Positions 1 to 8,394 of a DNA stretch of 55,417 bases are shown here, piece by piece. The DNA comes from a virus. A program made the translations under genes and the position numbers. The DNA is taken from the IMG/VR virus record IMGVR_UViG_3300025674_000052, positions 1-55,417 of that record; one strand, 5' to 3'. Under the pieces are notes generated by a model, which ran no database searches, was not told where the DNA came from, and worked only from the letters and a program-made list of their open reading frames with translations. Numbering within the stretch: position 1 is the stretch's first letter; each line of letters starts with the position of its first letter.

Positions 1-142
1 TGTAGCAGAACAGGAACCCGCTCTCGGTCGGCGTGACAGCCGAGCCGGGGTTCTGGTGGCCGTCGAGGACCTGCACAACATCGTTGTCGTCGTAGGTCAA
101 GCCGCCGCTGGGCTTCGCGGTGATAATGAGGGCGTGTGCCAT
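1..142 (-). CDS. Partial copy of a duplicated small tail-region protein (first 47 codons)
   Basis: Reads leftward from ATG at 142 and runs off the left edge after 47 codons. Its protein is identical over that stretch to the first 47 residues of the complete 120-aa gene at 54121-54483; the two DNA differences inside the coding part are silent. It starts three bases after the stop of the M-like tail gene, as the other copy does after its own upstream tail gene. Function is unknown. Its position between the M-like and L-like tail genes suggests a tail-tip component or assembly helper. It may be a true second copy or the overlapping end of a circular assembly. Confidence 0.7.
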   Translation of the reverse strand, partial: MAHALIITAKPSGGLTYDDNDVVQVLDGHQNPGSAVTPTESGFLFCY

Positions 143-149
143 AGGTCAG
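1..149. repeat. Left copy of a near-identical terminal repeat (partner 54342-54490)
   Basis: Bases 1-124 match 54342-54465 exactly. The match continues to 149 with three substitutions at 125, 137 and 143. After 149 the flanks diverge into unrelated genes: an M-like protein here, a different tail gene at the right copy. The repeat starts exactly at base 1, as expected if the assembly broke at a repeat or closes into a circle there. Confidence 0.9.
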
Positions 150-2257
150 AGTTCTGGGTTGTAGGTCTGCGCGGAAAACACCTCGACCAGCTCAAACGAG
201 GCGTTGTAGCCGTAGTCGGCCTCGCCGTTCTCGGCAAACGACATCGTATCGTCACCGAACAAGACGGTGTGCGCCTCGCCGGTGTAGGGGTGCGTCCAGG
301 AGAACGGCGTGTGGCCCCCGTTCGCGGACAGCAGGGCGGTGAGGGCCTCCCACTGCTCGCGCTCCATGACGGCGCTGACCTGCCACACGCGGCGACCTAT
401 GGCTTGGTTCGCGATGGTCTGCTCCTTCCCACCCTCGAACGTGTGCCGCCAGTAGCCGGCCTTGACGGTCTCCCGCACAGTCGCGTCCAGGGGGATCGTC
501 AGCGACCCGGAGGCCGTGTCCGCCTCAGCGCTCACAGGGACCGACGCCTGCTCGTCAGGGCGGATGACAGGCGGATCTGTGAGGGTCAGGGCCTGGAACG
601 CGCCTGCTGCGACGAGCGGGCCGCCGGTACTCTGGGCGTCGACGGTCAGGAAGATGCCCGACGCGCCCCTGGTTCCCGTTGCGGCGCTCCTAGTGTCAAC
701 GAGGTAGCCGTCCTGCTCTTGGATGCCCGCAAGGTTCTCCGGCGTCGGCGTAATCTGGACGCTATCAACCTTCACGATGAGCGCCACGAAGGTGCCCTGC
801 CCGAACTGGTCTCCGTCGAAGTTCCGGGTCTCGACATCAAGGGTGAACGCTGTGCCGATGCTGAGCCCAGCAGTAGTCAGGTCCGCCGTTGCGAGCACCT
901 GCCCCTCGTAGGCGATGCTCGTTGCGGGCTCGAAGTGTCGGATCTCCAGAGACCAGACCGGCGAGGCTGATGCGTCATAGAGCACTGACACAGCGTAGCC
1001 GGTCTTGTTGCGACCGTTGATCTGGCTGGAACTTGGGCGAGTGCCAGAGCAATCGAAGATGCCTGTCGTGCCCTGCTCGCGGATGGTCAGGCGCGACAGG
1101 ATCCCCATGCGGGTGCGCGTGCTCAGGTCTTGATTCAGACGCACGAGGGTCGCCTGATATCGCTGCTCTGTGCCTGAGGGAGGGATCTGGTGAATGTGGA
1201 AACCGGGCCGCCCTGTTCCGCTGTTTGACCCCGTGTTCTGCTCGCCAGCGACTACGCGGTCAGCGGTAGCTGTGTCCCGTCGAAGCTGGCAGCGGATGAC
1301 ATTTGAGGATCCAGTCTCGCCGTCGCCCGCCCACGCGGTGCCGATGCTGTGCCCGGTGAGGACGCCGCTTGATACGTCGCGGCCCAGGCGAGGCTGCGAC
1401 CTCTCGAACGTGTCCGCGAAGATCAGCTCCGTGTTGCCTGAGTCGCGGATGGTGAACAGGTTGCAGACGCCGACACAGTCGCAGCCCTCCGATGTGATCC
1501 TGCGGGTCTGAAGCCCGAAGCCGCAACGACCGTCCGCTAGGCCAGACAAGGTGAAGAAGCCCGTGCCGAAGAGCTGCCTCTCCACTCCTGTCAGGTCGGT
1601 TCGGTAAGCCCGAACGCGGCGCTGCACGCCGACTTCCTGCACGTTGAGGCGAAGGGCTCCAGGGCGGAAGAAGTCGAACGCATTCCCCTGAGCGTGGATC
1701 TCGTCCGTCTCTTGGACTTCTTCATCTCCAAGGACCGTGATGGCACCTGCAGCCAGACGAAGGAGTAGCACCCGGTGGCGCGTTGCTGTCTCCTTCTCTT
1801 CGATCAGGAACAGGCCACTGACGTCTTCGTAGTAGTCGCCGGGTCGGCCCAGCCCCGTGTTCGTGACGAGGGTGCCGCCGCTAACGTGCGAGCAGATGCC
1901 GAACTGCTTGAAGCTATCGAAGTCGGGCGTGCCGTTGATGGCGTACAGGGCTGGAGCAAACGAGACGTTGCTGTTGGCTCTCTCGTTCTGGCGCTCAACG
2001 AACCACGCGGCGTCTCCGTCTGCGCCGAAGCCTGCGCCCGAGAGGGGCTGCGGTATCGCTCCGCCGACGCCACTGGACTGCCCTAGGGCTTGCTGAAAGA
2101 TGTCCGTCAGCGCTCCGTTCGTGACTCGCAGGCTGTAACCCGTAGTGGTCTCCGGCTGAGTCGACCACGGCTGCACCTTGACGTACAGGTTCGGGTTGGG
2201 GCCGTAGGCGGTTGCGCCGTCTGCGAATAGTTCGTCGCCCCATGTCTGGTCAACCAC
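146..2257 (-). CDS. Minor tail protein, lambda gpM-like C-terminus with a large N-terminal adhesin-like extension
   Basis: 703 aa from GTG 2257, overlapping the tape-measure stop by 8 bp. The last ~95 residues resemble the lambda gpM class of tail-tip proteins (around residue 655: FSWTHPYTG; then a closing beta-rich stretch). The preceding ~600 residues are beta-rich with a motif FADTFERS near residue 277, of the kind that opens lectin-like beta-sandwich domains. Lambda gpM is only ~110 aa, so the extension is phage-specific and may bind host surface. Synteny (tape measure, M, small gene, L, K, I-J) supports the role. The M assignment rests on remote similarity and position. Confidence 0.7.
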   Translation of the reverse strand: MVDQTWGDELFADGATAYGPNPNLYVKVQPWSTQPETTTGYSLRVTNGALTDIFQQALGQSSGVGGAIPQPLSGAGFGADGDAAWFVERQNERANSNVSFAPALYAINGTPDFDSFKQFGICSHVSGGTLVTNTGLGRPGDYYEDVSGLFLIEEKETATRHRVLLLRLAAGAITVLGDEEVQETDEIHAQGNAFDFFRPGALRLNVQEVGVQRRVRAYRTDLTGVERQLFGTGFFTLSGLADGRCGFGLQTRRITSEGCDCVGVCNLFTIRDSGNTELIFADTFERSQPRLGRDVSSGVLTGHSIGTAWAGDGETGSSNVIRCQLRRDTATADRVVAGEQNTGSNSGTGRPGFHIHQIPPSGTEQRYQATLVRLNQDLSTRTRMGILSRLTIREQGTTGIFDCSGTRPSSSQINGRNKTGYAVSVLYDASASPVWSLEIRHFEPATSIAYEGQVLATADLTTAGLSIGTAFTLDVETRNFDGDQFGQGTFVALIVKVDSVQITPTPENLAGIQEQDGYLVDTRSAATGTRGASGIFLTVDAQSTGGPLVAAGAFQALTLTDPPVIRPDEQASVPVSAEADTASGSLTIPLDATVRETVKAGYWRHTFEGGKEQTIANQAIGRRVWQVSAVMEREQWEALTALLSANGGHTPFSWTHPYTGEAHTVLFGDDTMSFAENGEADYGYNASFELVEVFSAQTYNPEL

Positions 2258-4463
2258 GCCCCACCGCCTGGACCAGCTTGCGGTCCTGCCCGCTCAGGAT
2301 CGCGTTTGCAACTCCGCTGGTGATGGTCGGCAAGTTTGCCTGGATGACCTCAGCGGCGGTCTTCGGGTCCAGCGACGGCACTGTGATGTTCACGGTCACG
2401 CCTTGGCCTCCGCCTTCCATCTTGACTGGGATGTTCTTGCCGTCCGGCAGGGGGACGAACGCTTCCGCTCCTCGGCCCTCCCCGAAGATCGCCATCTGCG
2501 GGCTGTTGGCAATGCCTCCGTTCGCGTAGCCATTGATGGGCAGGCTGTTGCTCATCTGGCCCTGCATGACGCCGCCGTTGGCGAGGCCCTTGATGCTGTC
2601 TCCGAAGCCGAAGCCGCTGAAGAGGCCGCCGGCGCTGAAGCCAAGGCCGTCCCTCAGGGCTCGCAAGATGTAGAACTGCGCGATGATCGAGCCGATGGAC
2701 CGTGCCACTCCTCGCGCGAACTCCGAGAACGACGACTCGCCTGCGATAAGAGCGTCGGTCACATCCGCGAGCCCTCGCGTAATTGTTTGGAAGACCGCCT
2801 GGGTCGCTCCTCTTGCGAGGTTGAACTCCGACAGGCTCTCCCCGAACGCGGTGAACGCATCCTGGGCTCCGGCTGTAGCACTCGCGAACTTGATCTCTTG
2901 GGCTACCACGCTGGTGATCTTGTCGATGAACGCGCCTGCGAACTCTGTCGCTTTCGCAAAGGCGCCAGCGGTCTCTTCGATGCTCTTGTCGAGGGCGGTG
3001 AGGCTCTTCTTTGCCTGCGACACGGCTCGGTTCAGGGCCGCGTCAAGGGCTCCGCCGAACTCCGGCAGGCCAGGGATCAGCCTGTCGAGGTTGCTGTCCT
3101 TGATGAGCTTGCCGAAGGCTGTGCTGATGTTGTCGAACCCTTCCTTCAGCTTGGCCGTCTCGATGCCCGCCCTGGCAATCCCGATCCCGAAGTCCTTGAC
3201 GGCCTCAGCGTTCGCCTTGACGCCATCCGCCACAATCTCCAGAACGCTGCCTGTCTCCTTGAAGTTGGCGGCGAGGTTGCTCACCTCCGTCGACCCTGCC
3301 AGCGTGTTGAATGCGTTGATCAGAACGTCGAGGCCAACTGCGATGGTCCTGAAGTTCTTGGACGCCAACCGAGCGATGATCTCGAAGTTGTTCTTGGCCG
3401 TGCGGCCAAGGAACACGATGGTCTCCACGAGCACCTGGAAGGCACCGGAGAGGACGGCGACTGCGGTGCCCACTCGTTTCAGGGATCCCACCGTGCCGTC
3501 TGATCCGCCGAAGGAATCTGCGAGCTGACGCCCGGCCTTGATTAGGCTCACGACTGCGCGGATGAAGCCAGCGGTCACGAAGGATGCGGCAGTCGCGACG
3601 AATCGGTAGTCGTTCGTAACCTCGGCGGCTCCTCCTAGCTCAACGATTGCGCCCTTGATCTCCTTGATGAGGTTCTGGCCCAGTTCGATGCGGACGTCCT
3701 TTGTGGACTCTCTGAGGGCACGCAGGCTGTTGGCGTAGCTGTCGGAGGTCCTCTGGACGTCGCCTAGGTCTTTGTCGAAGGCTGCGTAGATGATCGACAG
3801 CCGGGCAACAATCTTGTCCTGCTGCGTCAGCTCCTTGGCTGTGTCAGCAAGGCCAAGCTCTAGCGCCTTCTGCTGAACAGCGGCCTCGCGGATGTCCGCG
3901 CCATACTTCAGCAGCGGCTCGCTCTGCCCAACGAGACCAGAACGGATATCGCGGAGAACGTCCTCGAACTTGACGTTCCTGAAAGACTCAACGTCCTGGC
4001 TCAGGCGAGTGATCTCGAACGAAAGGCCAGCCGCCTCTTCTGCGGAAAAGCCGAGAGGCAGGATTAGCGCCTGCAGGTCGGACGCTGCGTTCTGAAGCGT
4101 TGATTGGCTGCGGCCCAGATTGGTCGCCAGCAATTCAAGCTGCGCATTCGCCTCAGGCAGTTGCCCCGAGAACAGCTCCTCGAATTTCGATCGTGACTCT
4201 TCAACGTCACCTGCCAACTCTACGAAGCCGAAGCCGGCGGTCACGGCAGCGCGGATGCCACGGATTGCGGACTGGATGCCGACGAACGCTACCGCGACTG
4301 CTCCAAGACGCTTGGCGAGTTTGCCTGCGGCGGTGTCGACCTTGTTGAACGCCTCCTTGCCTCGCCGGCCACTCCGAGTCGCGTTCTGCTCGAACTCCTT
4401 CAGCTCCTTCGTGGCGAGGTCGCGGAGCCTCAGCTCCACTGTGATCTTGTTCTTGTCCGCCAC
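2250..4463 (-). CDS. Tail tape measure protein
   Basis: 737 aa. Start is GTG 4463, chosen because a perfect AGGAGG lies 5 bases upstream and the preceding G-T frame ends immediately before it. The protein is Ala-rich and helical, with an N-terminal coiled coil (about residues 1-50), hydrophobic segments near 52-82 and again around 585-620, and a Gly-rich tail. These are usual tape-measure traits. It sits directly after the tail-assembly chaperone pair and before the tail-tip genes, as in lambda gene H. It sets tail length by spanning the tube lumen before ejection. The length predicts a tail of roughly 100 nm by the common ~1.5 angstrom per residue rule. Confidence 0.9.
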   Translation of the reverse strand: MADKNKITVELRLRDLATKELKEFEQNATRSGRRGKEAFNKVDTAAGKLAKRLGAVAVAFVGIQSAIRGIRAAVTAGFGFVELAGDVEESRSKFEELFSGQLPEANAQLELLATNLGRSQSTLQNAASDLQALILPLGFSAEEAAGLSFEITRLSQDVESFRNVKFEDVLRDIRSGLVGQSEPLLKYGADIREAAVQQKALELGLADTAKELTQQDKIVARLSIIYAAFDKDLGDVQRTSDSYANSLRALRESTKDVRIELGQNLIKEIKGAIVELGGAAEVTNDYRFVATAASFVTAGFIRAVVSLIKAGRQLADSFGGSDGTVGSLKRVGTAVAVLSGAFQVLVETIVFLGRTAKNNFEIIARLASKNFRTIAVGLDVLINAFNTLAGSTEVSNLAANFKETGSVLEIVADGVKANAEAVKDFGIGIARAGIETAKLKEGFDNISTAFGKLIKDSNLDRLIPGLPEFGGALDAALNRAVSQAKKSLTALDKSIEETAGAFAKATEFAGAFIDKITSVVAQEIKFASATAGAQDAFTAFGESLSEFNLARGATQAVFQTITRGLADVTDALIAGESSFSEFARGVARSIGSIIAQFYILRALRDGLGFSAGGLFSGFGFGDSIKGLANGGVMQGQMSNSLPINGYANGGIANSPQMAIFGEGRGAEAFVPLPDGKNIPVKMEGGGQGVTVNITVPSLDPKTAAEVIQANLPTITSGVANAILSGQDRKLVQAVGRG

Positions 4464-5293
4464 CTAGCCCTCCTTCTGCTGCTCGCGGATCGTCTCCGCC
4501 TTCTCGCGCTCGTACACCGCTCGGAAGTCCACGAAGCTGATCGTCTGCTCCCCGAGTCCGCCCTCCGCCGGCAAGATGTGATGTTGCGCCAGCCAAGTCA
4601 TCGAGTCCAGCGCGGCGAGCACATCTGGGCTGGCCTGAGAAGCCGGGCAGCGTCTCATGTGAACGAAACCTGGGTTTTCGTCCCCGCACATCCCGCACTC
4701 TGTGCCGTATGCGGCGGCTCCGTCGCACCTGGGGCAACGGATCGCGTAGTGGGACCTCTGGCCCTCAGGGATGGGCTCGTCGCAGCCGTGGCGCGTGCGG
4801 TGCCGCCTCTTGGCCTCAGGGAGTAGGTCAAGGCAGGCGTGCGGCCCTCCACACTCCTCCGGGCAAGCCGGTAGAGTTTCCAAGAAGAGGCCACGCGCCA
4901 CGGCTCTCACTTTCCCTTGTCCTCCTCCGACGCGAACGTGTCTTCGAGGATCGCGTCCATTAGCTCGCGCTTGGCCTCCCAGGGCAGCAGCGCAAGGCCC
5001 TCGTCCGTGATCTCGCCTCTGCTGTCCGTTGGGCACTCAACCTCCTGGCCTTTCTCGTCGCTGAGGTTGAGCCAGCCCCTCAGGCCGGCCTTGCAGGCGA
5101 TATAGACGCGCTGGCCCACGCCGCCGATGCTGCCCTCCCCGTCGCTGAGCTGGATCTGCAGGGCGTCCATGATGCGGACGCGATCCTTCTCCTTCAGGTC
5201 GTCCAGAAGGAACTTGGTCTGCTGGTTCTCAGGAAGGTCGCGCTCTTCTTCGAGGACGTATTCGCGGCGTCCTCGGGGTCGGGTGATGATCAT
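4464..5293 (-). CDS. Tail assembly chaperone, -1 frameshift fusion (G-T type)
   Basis: Predicted 276-aa fusion: the 128-aa upstream chaperone reads through the slippery GGGAAAG at 4916-4910 into the -1 frame, which stays open for 148 codons to the TAG at 4464. In lambda, gpG coats the tape measure and the rarer gpG-T recruits tube protein; the same arrangement just before the tape measure supports that role. The T extension is Cys-rich, with zinc-ribbon-like pairs (CPRC, CGMCG) plus a Cys-rich stretch near its start, which is unusual. A separate GTG start at 4910 overlapping the upstream TGA cannot be excluded as an alternative to frameshifting. Confidence 0.75.
4907..5293 (-). CDS. Tail assembly chaperone, lambda gpG-like (unshifted product)
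   Basis: 128 aa ending in Asp-Lys-Gly-Lys and TGA. Charged and mostly helical, with no transmembrane segment. It lies between the tail tube gene (ending at 5396) and the tape measure, the standard position of lambda gene G. Its last codons contain the slippery heptamer used to make the longer fusion. It is probably abundant and bound to the tape measure during tail assembly, and absent from the mature virion, as known for lambda gpG. Assigned from position plus the frameshift signal rather than sequence similarity. Confidence 0.75.
   Translation of the reverse strand: MIITRPRGRREYVLEEERDLPENQQTKFLLDDLKEKDRVRIMDALQIQLSDGEGSIGGVGQRVYIACKAGLRGWLNLSDEKGQEVECPTDSRGEITDEGLALLPWEAKRELMDAILEDTFASEEDKGK
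4910..4916 (-). other. Programmed -1 ribosomal frameshift site GGGAAAG
   Basis: Read on the minus strand the last codons of the upstream frame are AAG GGA AAG TGA, giving the heptamer GGGAAAG just before the stop. This is the same heptamer used by lambda G/G-T. Slipping by -1 gives GGG AAA GTG and enters the open T frame. Confidence 0.8.
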
Positions 5294-5329
5294 GCTTGGG
5301 AGCTTGGTCTGGGAGCTTGGGAGGACGAA

Positions 5330-5362
5330 CAGCGGCAGGCGCTCCCATCTGGCCTGCCGCTG
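5330..5362 (-). terminator. Perfect 11-bp inverted repeat after the tail tube gene
   Basis: CAGCGGCAGGC at 5330-5340 pairs with GCCTGCCGCTG at 5352-5362 around an 11-base loop. It fills most of the ~100-base gap between the tail tube gene and the chaperone pair. On the transcript it is followed by TTCGTCC rather than a run of U, so it may be a partial terminator or an RNA-stabilising hairpin that keeps tube mRNA more abundant than downstream mRNA. Confidence 0.6.
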
Positions 5363-5395
5363 TCCTGGGGGGCGTCTAGCAGCGCCCCCGTGCGG

Positions 5396-6895
5396 TCACG
5401 AGGTATGGTAAACGAGCACCAGCTCGTTGTCGCCGCCGATCGACGTCAGGTTCGTCGGCGTGTCCAGGTCGAACAGGTTGCCTCCGGTTAGACGGAACGT
5501 CATGTCCTGCGTGACGATGCCGTCCGTGTCGCCCTCGCTGTGCTGCGTGAACTGGATGCCAGGCATCGAGAACGTGAACCGGTTGCCATCCGTCGCCCCG
5601 ACCGAGCAGCGCAGGCGGACGCACTGGTTGTCTTGGATGCGGGTCAGCCAGCCGATGTCGGCCTCCAGCGCGTCCTCGACGTTCATCGTGCCTGAGCCGT
5701 CGCGGGCAGAGATGTAGACCTCGACGAGCCCATCTGCGGCTCCAGCGCACTTGCGGTCCACAAGCTGGTTGCCCATGTCGATGGTCAAGGTCTTGAGGCA
5801 CGGATCCAGTTCAGCGGACTCTGCCTGATCTGCCGCCGTCTCGTTGTCGGCGTAGCCGATGCTGCTGGTCTCCCAGAGCGGCGGGTCCGTGTTCTCGTAG
5901 TCGATCCCGGTGATGAGGGGCGCGTCCGCCACGCTGTCCAGCGTGCCTCGGAACGTGAAGTCCATTCTGACGGGCCTGTTGACCTCCAGGTTGAACGACA
6001 CGTTGCCACGGCACTGTCGTCCCGTGATCGACTTGCCGTCCGTGTAGAGCCTCAGAGCGAGCGGCGGCATGAGGTCGAACGACTCGCCGGTGTTGCTGGC
6101 GTTCAGCGAACCGATGTCAGCGTCAGCGTTTGGGCTGATTCGCTGCATCGTCTCCCCGGTCACGAAGGTGCCTCTGACGGGTCGATACTCGACGATCGTG
6201 TTCGGGCTGGGGCTCACTGCTTCGGTCACGATGCCGCGTGCGCCGGAGGTCACACCTGCGATCAAGTCGCCGGCGGCCAGCGCGTCGGTCAGGCCGGTCG
6301 CGTCAAACAGGATGACCTTCTCGACTTGGCTCGCGGGCCAGTAGGCGTAGCCCTCGCTGCTCGGGGAACTGGATGTCGTCGCGGTCGCACCGCTGTCGCT
6401 GCCGGTGATGTCCTCGGTGCCGTTGAACCCAGCGCCGCTCTCGTTGAAGAAGTAGATCTCCGAGGCTCCGTTATGGGTGTCCATTACGACGGTCGCGGTC
6501 GTGCTTGTTACGCTGCCCGTGATCGTCTCCAGGTGCCTGAAGGTCGTTGAGCCGCCTCCGCCTGCGGAGATCGCGCCGATGTCCATCGACTTGATCGCCT
6601 CGCCCTGGAACCCGCAGCTCTCCAACACCTTGGCCCAGTCCGGCTCAGCAGTGCCGTTGTTGCTGCCTCGCATCTCCAGGCCGAACGTGATGTCCACAGC
6701 CTTCTGCCCGGCAAGGTCCTTGATCGCGGTCAGGGACGATGTGGCGAAGTTGCGGTCAATCCTTTCGGCGTCGATGGTCGCGACAGCGTCGAGGGGGATG
6801 TTAGTCGCCGCTGTCCCGTTTCCGATGCCGGCGGGTAGCGCGGTCACTCGGTGCGGTTCGGCGGTCAGGACCTTCTTGCGGGTCAGAAGAGGCAT
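5396..6895 (-). CDS. Major tail tube protein
   Basis: 499 aa, beta-rich, rich in Thr, Ser, Gly and Asp, with no membrane segment. It lies immediately before the G/G-T chaperones and after the tail terminator candidate, which is the usual place of the major tail protein. It is long for the class (often 150-350 aa), so it probably carries one or more inserted surface domains. The Ser/Thr/Gly-rich section around residues 125-190 looks like a linker or inserted domain. A stable hairpin follows the gene. The call is mainly from synteny and composition. Confidence 0.75.
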   Translation of the reverse strand: MPLLTRKKVLTAEPHRVTALPAGIGNGTAATNIPLDAVATIDAERIDRNFATSSLTAIKDLAGQKAVDITFGLEMRGSNNGTAEPDWAKVLESCGFQGEAIKSMDIGAISAGGGGSTTFRHLETITGSVTSTTATVVMDTHNGASEIYFFNESGAGFNGTEDITGSDSGATATTSSSPSSEGYAYWPASQVEKVILFDATGLTDALAAGDLIAGVTSGARGIVTEAVSPSPNTIVEYRPVRGTFVTGETMQRISPNADADIGSLNASNTGESFDLMPPLALRLYTDGKSITGRQCRGNVSFNLEVNRPVRMDFTFRGTLDSVADAPLITGIDYENTDPPLWETSSIGYADNETAADQAESAELDPCLKTLTIDMGNQLVDRKCAGAADGLVEVYISARDGSGTMNVEDALEADIGWLTRIQDNQCVRLRCSVGATDGNRFTFSMPGIQFTQHSEGDTDGIVTQDMTFRLTGGNLFDLDTPTNLTSIGGDNELVLVYHTS

Positions 6896-6908
6896 AGCGG
6901 TGCTCCGG

Positions 6909-7385
6909 TTAGGTTGTGACGTCGGAGACCCCGACGCGGTACACGATTGAGGCGGTGACGACGCAAACGGCCAAGGTGCGCGAGCCCTCGGTGCTGGCGT
7001 CGGAGATGTCGAGGTTCTCCACCTCGACGTAGATCGCCTTGCCGCTCAGTTGGCGGTCGTTGGCGATGGTCTGCTGGATGTCGCCTGCGAGCAGGCTGAT
7101 CTTATCCTTCCAGGCGTTCGCGCTCGCGTCCACGCGCATGACTCCGATGATCTGCGCGGTCATCTGGTACTCGTCGCTGTCGCAGGTCAGCGCCCGGAGC
7201 CTCAGGTCGCCCACCGGCACGATGGCGATGGCCGGGTTCTGGCCGCCAAGGACGAGGCGCTGCGCTTGATACGTCAGGACTCGCTTCACCTCGATGCTGT
7301 TCGTCGGCGGTGCGATCGCAGCGAGGTTCGCGTGAAGCTGCGCCAGCACTTGGCTGCGCTTCGTGGTGCTGTTGGCGTAGGCCAT
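6909..7385 (-). CDS. Tail terminator / tail completion protein
   Basis: 158 aa from ATG 7385, which overlaps the TAA of the upstream gene by one base. It has alternating helix and strand segments of a compact alpha/beta fold, with a final strand-rich section (about 120-155). Placed between connector genes and the tail tube gene, where lambda gpU-type terminators sit. These cap the tail tube and join it to the head. I recognise no motif; the assignment is by gene order and size. Confidence 0.55.
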   Translation of the reverse strand: MAYANSTTKRSQVLAQLHANLAAIAPPTNSIEVKRVLTYQAQRLVLGGQNPAIAIVPVGDLRLRALTCDSDEYQMTAQIIGVMRVDASANAWKDKISLLAGDIQQTIANDRQLSGKAIYVEVENLDISDASTEGSRTLAVCVVTASIVYRVGVSDVTT

Positions 7386-7762
7386 TATCGCTGCTCCGTG
7401 AGCCGCCACTCCACCGCTGCGGTGTTTGCGGTCAGGTAGGTGATGAAGGGCGCGTCTGGGCCAAGCACAGTGACGGGCTCGTCGCCGTCGTCAGGCGTGT
7501 AGTAGAGAGGCAGCGTGCCCCTGCCCGCAGCTTCCCACAGCGTGTAGATACTCCGGGCCTCCTCGTGGGACAGGGCCACCCAACCGAGCAGGTACTCGCG
7601 CTTCGGCGTGTCGTAGATAGCGCGACCAAACACGGGGCCGCCGCTGCCGTCCGTCGTGACGACGCCGGCCTTCTGCACGACGCGCTGCGTCTCCGGTGCA
7701 AGCTCGCCAGAGAAGCCACGCTCGGTGCCCGCTCCGGGGTAGACGAGGCGCAGAAACGTCAC
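7385..7762 (-). CDS. Neck or tail-associated structural protein, unrecognised
   Basis: 125 aa, overlapping the upstream neck gene by 4 bp (ATGA). Beta-rich; the middle (WVALSHEEARSIYTLWEAA) and following short aromatic stretch loosely recall the C-terminal part of M-like tail proteins, where a helix precedes a PLYYTP-like strand. It lies among head-tail joining genes, so a neck or tail completion role is likely. No firm family assignment is possible. Confidence 0.5.
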   Translation of the reverse strand: MTFLRLVYPGAGTERGFSGELAPETQRVVQKAGVVTTDGSGGPVFGRAIYDTPKREYLLGWVALSHEEARSIYTLWEAAGRGTLPLYYTPDDGDEPVTVLGPDAPFITYLTANTAAVEWRLTEQR

Positions 7763-8394
7763 AGCAGCCCTGCTACCTTCAGGGTCTTGTCGATACGGAA
7801 CTGCAGCGTGCGCTGGATGTTGTTCCGGTTCTCCTCAGAGAACCAAGTCTTCTTGAATCCGAGCCTCGGCTTGATCTTGACCTGCTTCTTGAGCAGGAAG
7901 AGGAACTCCAGCCCCTCCCCGCTCGCGCTCTTGCGGACGAGGAAGGCTCGTCGGTCCACGCGCAGCACGAAGATGCTCTTGTCCGTCCTGGGCCGCTGGA
8001 CCCTCGTGCGGCCTGTCGGAGTCAGGTTCGCCGGCATCGGAATCGTGAGGAACCCTCCGGGCTTCTTCGCCCTGACGGTCCCGCCCTCTTCTTGGATCCG
8101 GGCATAGGGCGCAGTCGTGGCGTCGCCAATCGTGGCTCGCAGCTTCAGGTTGTTCAGGGTCGTGCCCGTCACCGGCTTGCGGATGCTGCGCCTGAGGTTG
8201 CCGTAGCGGTTGGCGAGCTTGTCCCCTTCGTTGCGTTTCCAGGGTCCGCTGAGCTGCCCGCTGAACTGCCCCTGCATCTGGTTCTCAAAGTCGAGCCCGA
8301 TCTGCTCGAAGCCTTCCTTCATGCTCGTGTTCAGCAGCTTCGGCACCTGCTTGAAGGCCAGCTTCAGCTTGGCTGTGTCGAACTCCAGCGGCAT
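7759..8394 (-). CDS. Neck protein, HK97 gp10-like
   Basis: 211 aa, basic, with an N-terminal helix typical of the HK97-gp10/neck type (LKLAFKQVPKLLNTSMKEGF) followed by strands and a PYARIQEEGG stretch. That YA-(R/I)-xxEEGG pattern is characteristic of gp10-like tail completion proteins. It overlaps both neighbours by a few bases in a tightly coupled connector block. Its role would be to complete the neck between the connector ring and the tail terminator. Confidence 0.7.
   Translation of the reverse strand: MPLEFDTAKLKLAFKQVPKLLNTSMKEGFEQIGLDFENQMQGQFSGQLSGPWKRNEGDKLANRYGNLRRSIRKPVTGTTLNNLKLRATIGDATTAPYARIQEEGGTVRAKKPGGFLTIPMPANLTPTGRTRVQRPRTDKSIFVLRVDRRAFLVRKSASGEGLEFLFLLKKQVKIKPRLGFKKTWFSEENRNNIQRTLQFRIDKTLKVAGLL

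Noticed and set aside
2403-3503. Long rightward open frame opposite the tape measure gene
   Set aside because: It is antisense to a clear tape measure protein; high GC leaves long empty frames. Composition is Arg/Asp/His-heavy without domain patterns, and no ribosome site or promoter is seen.
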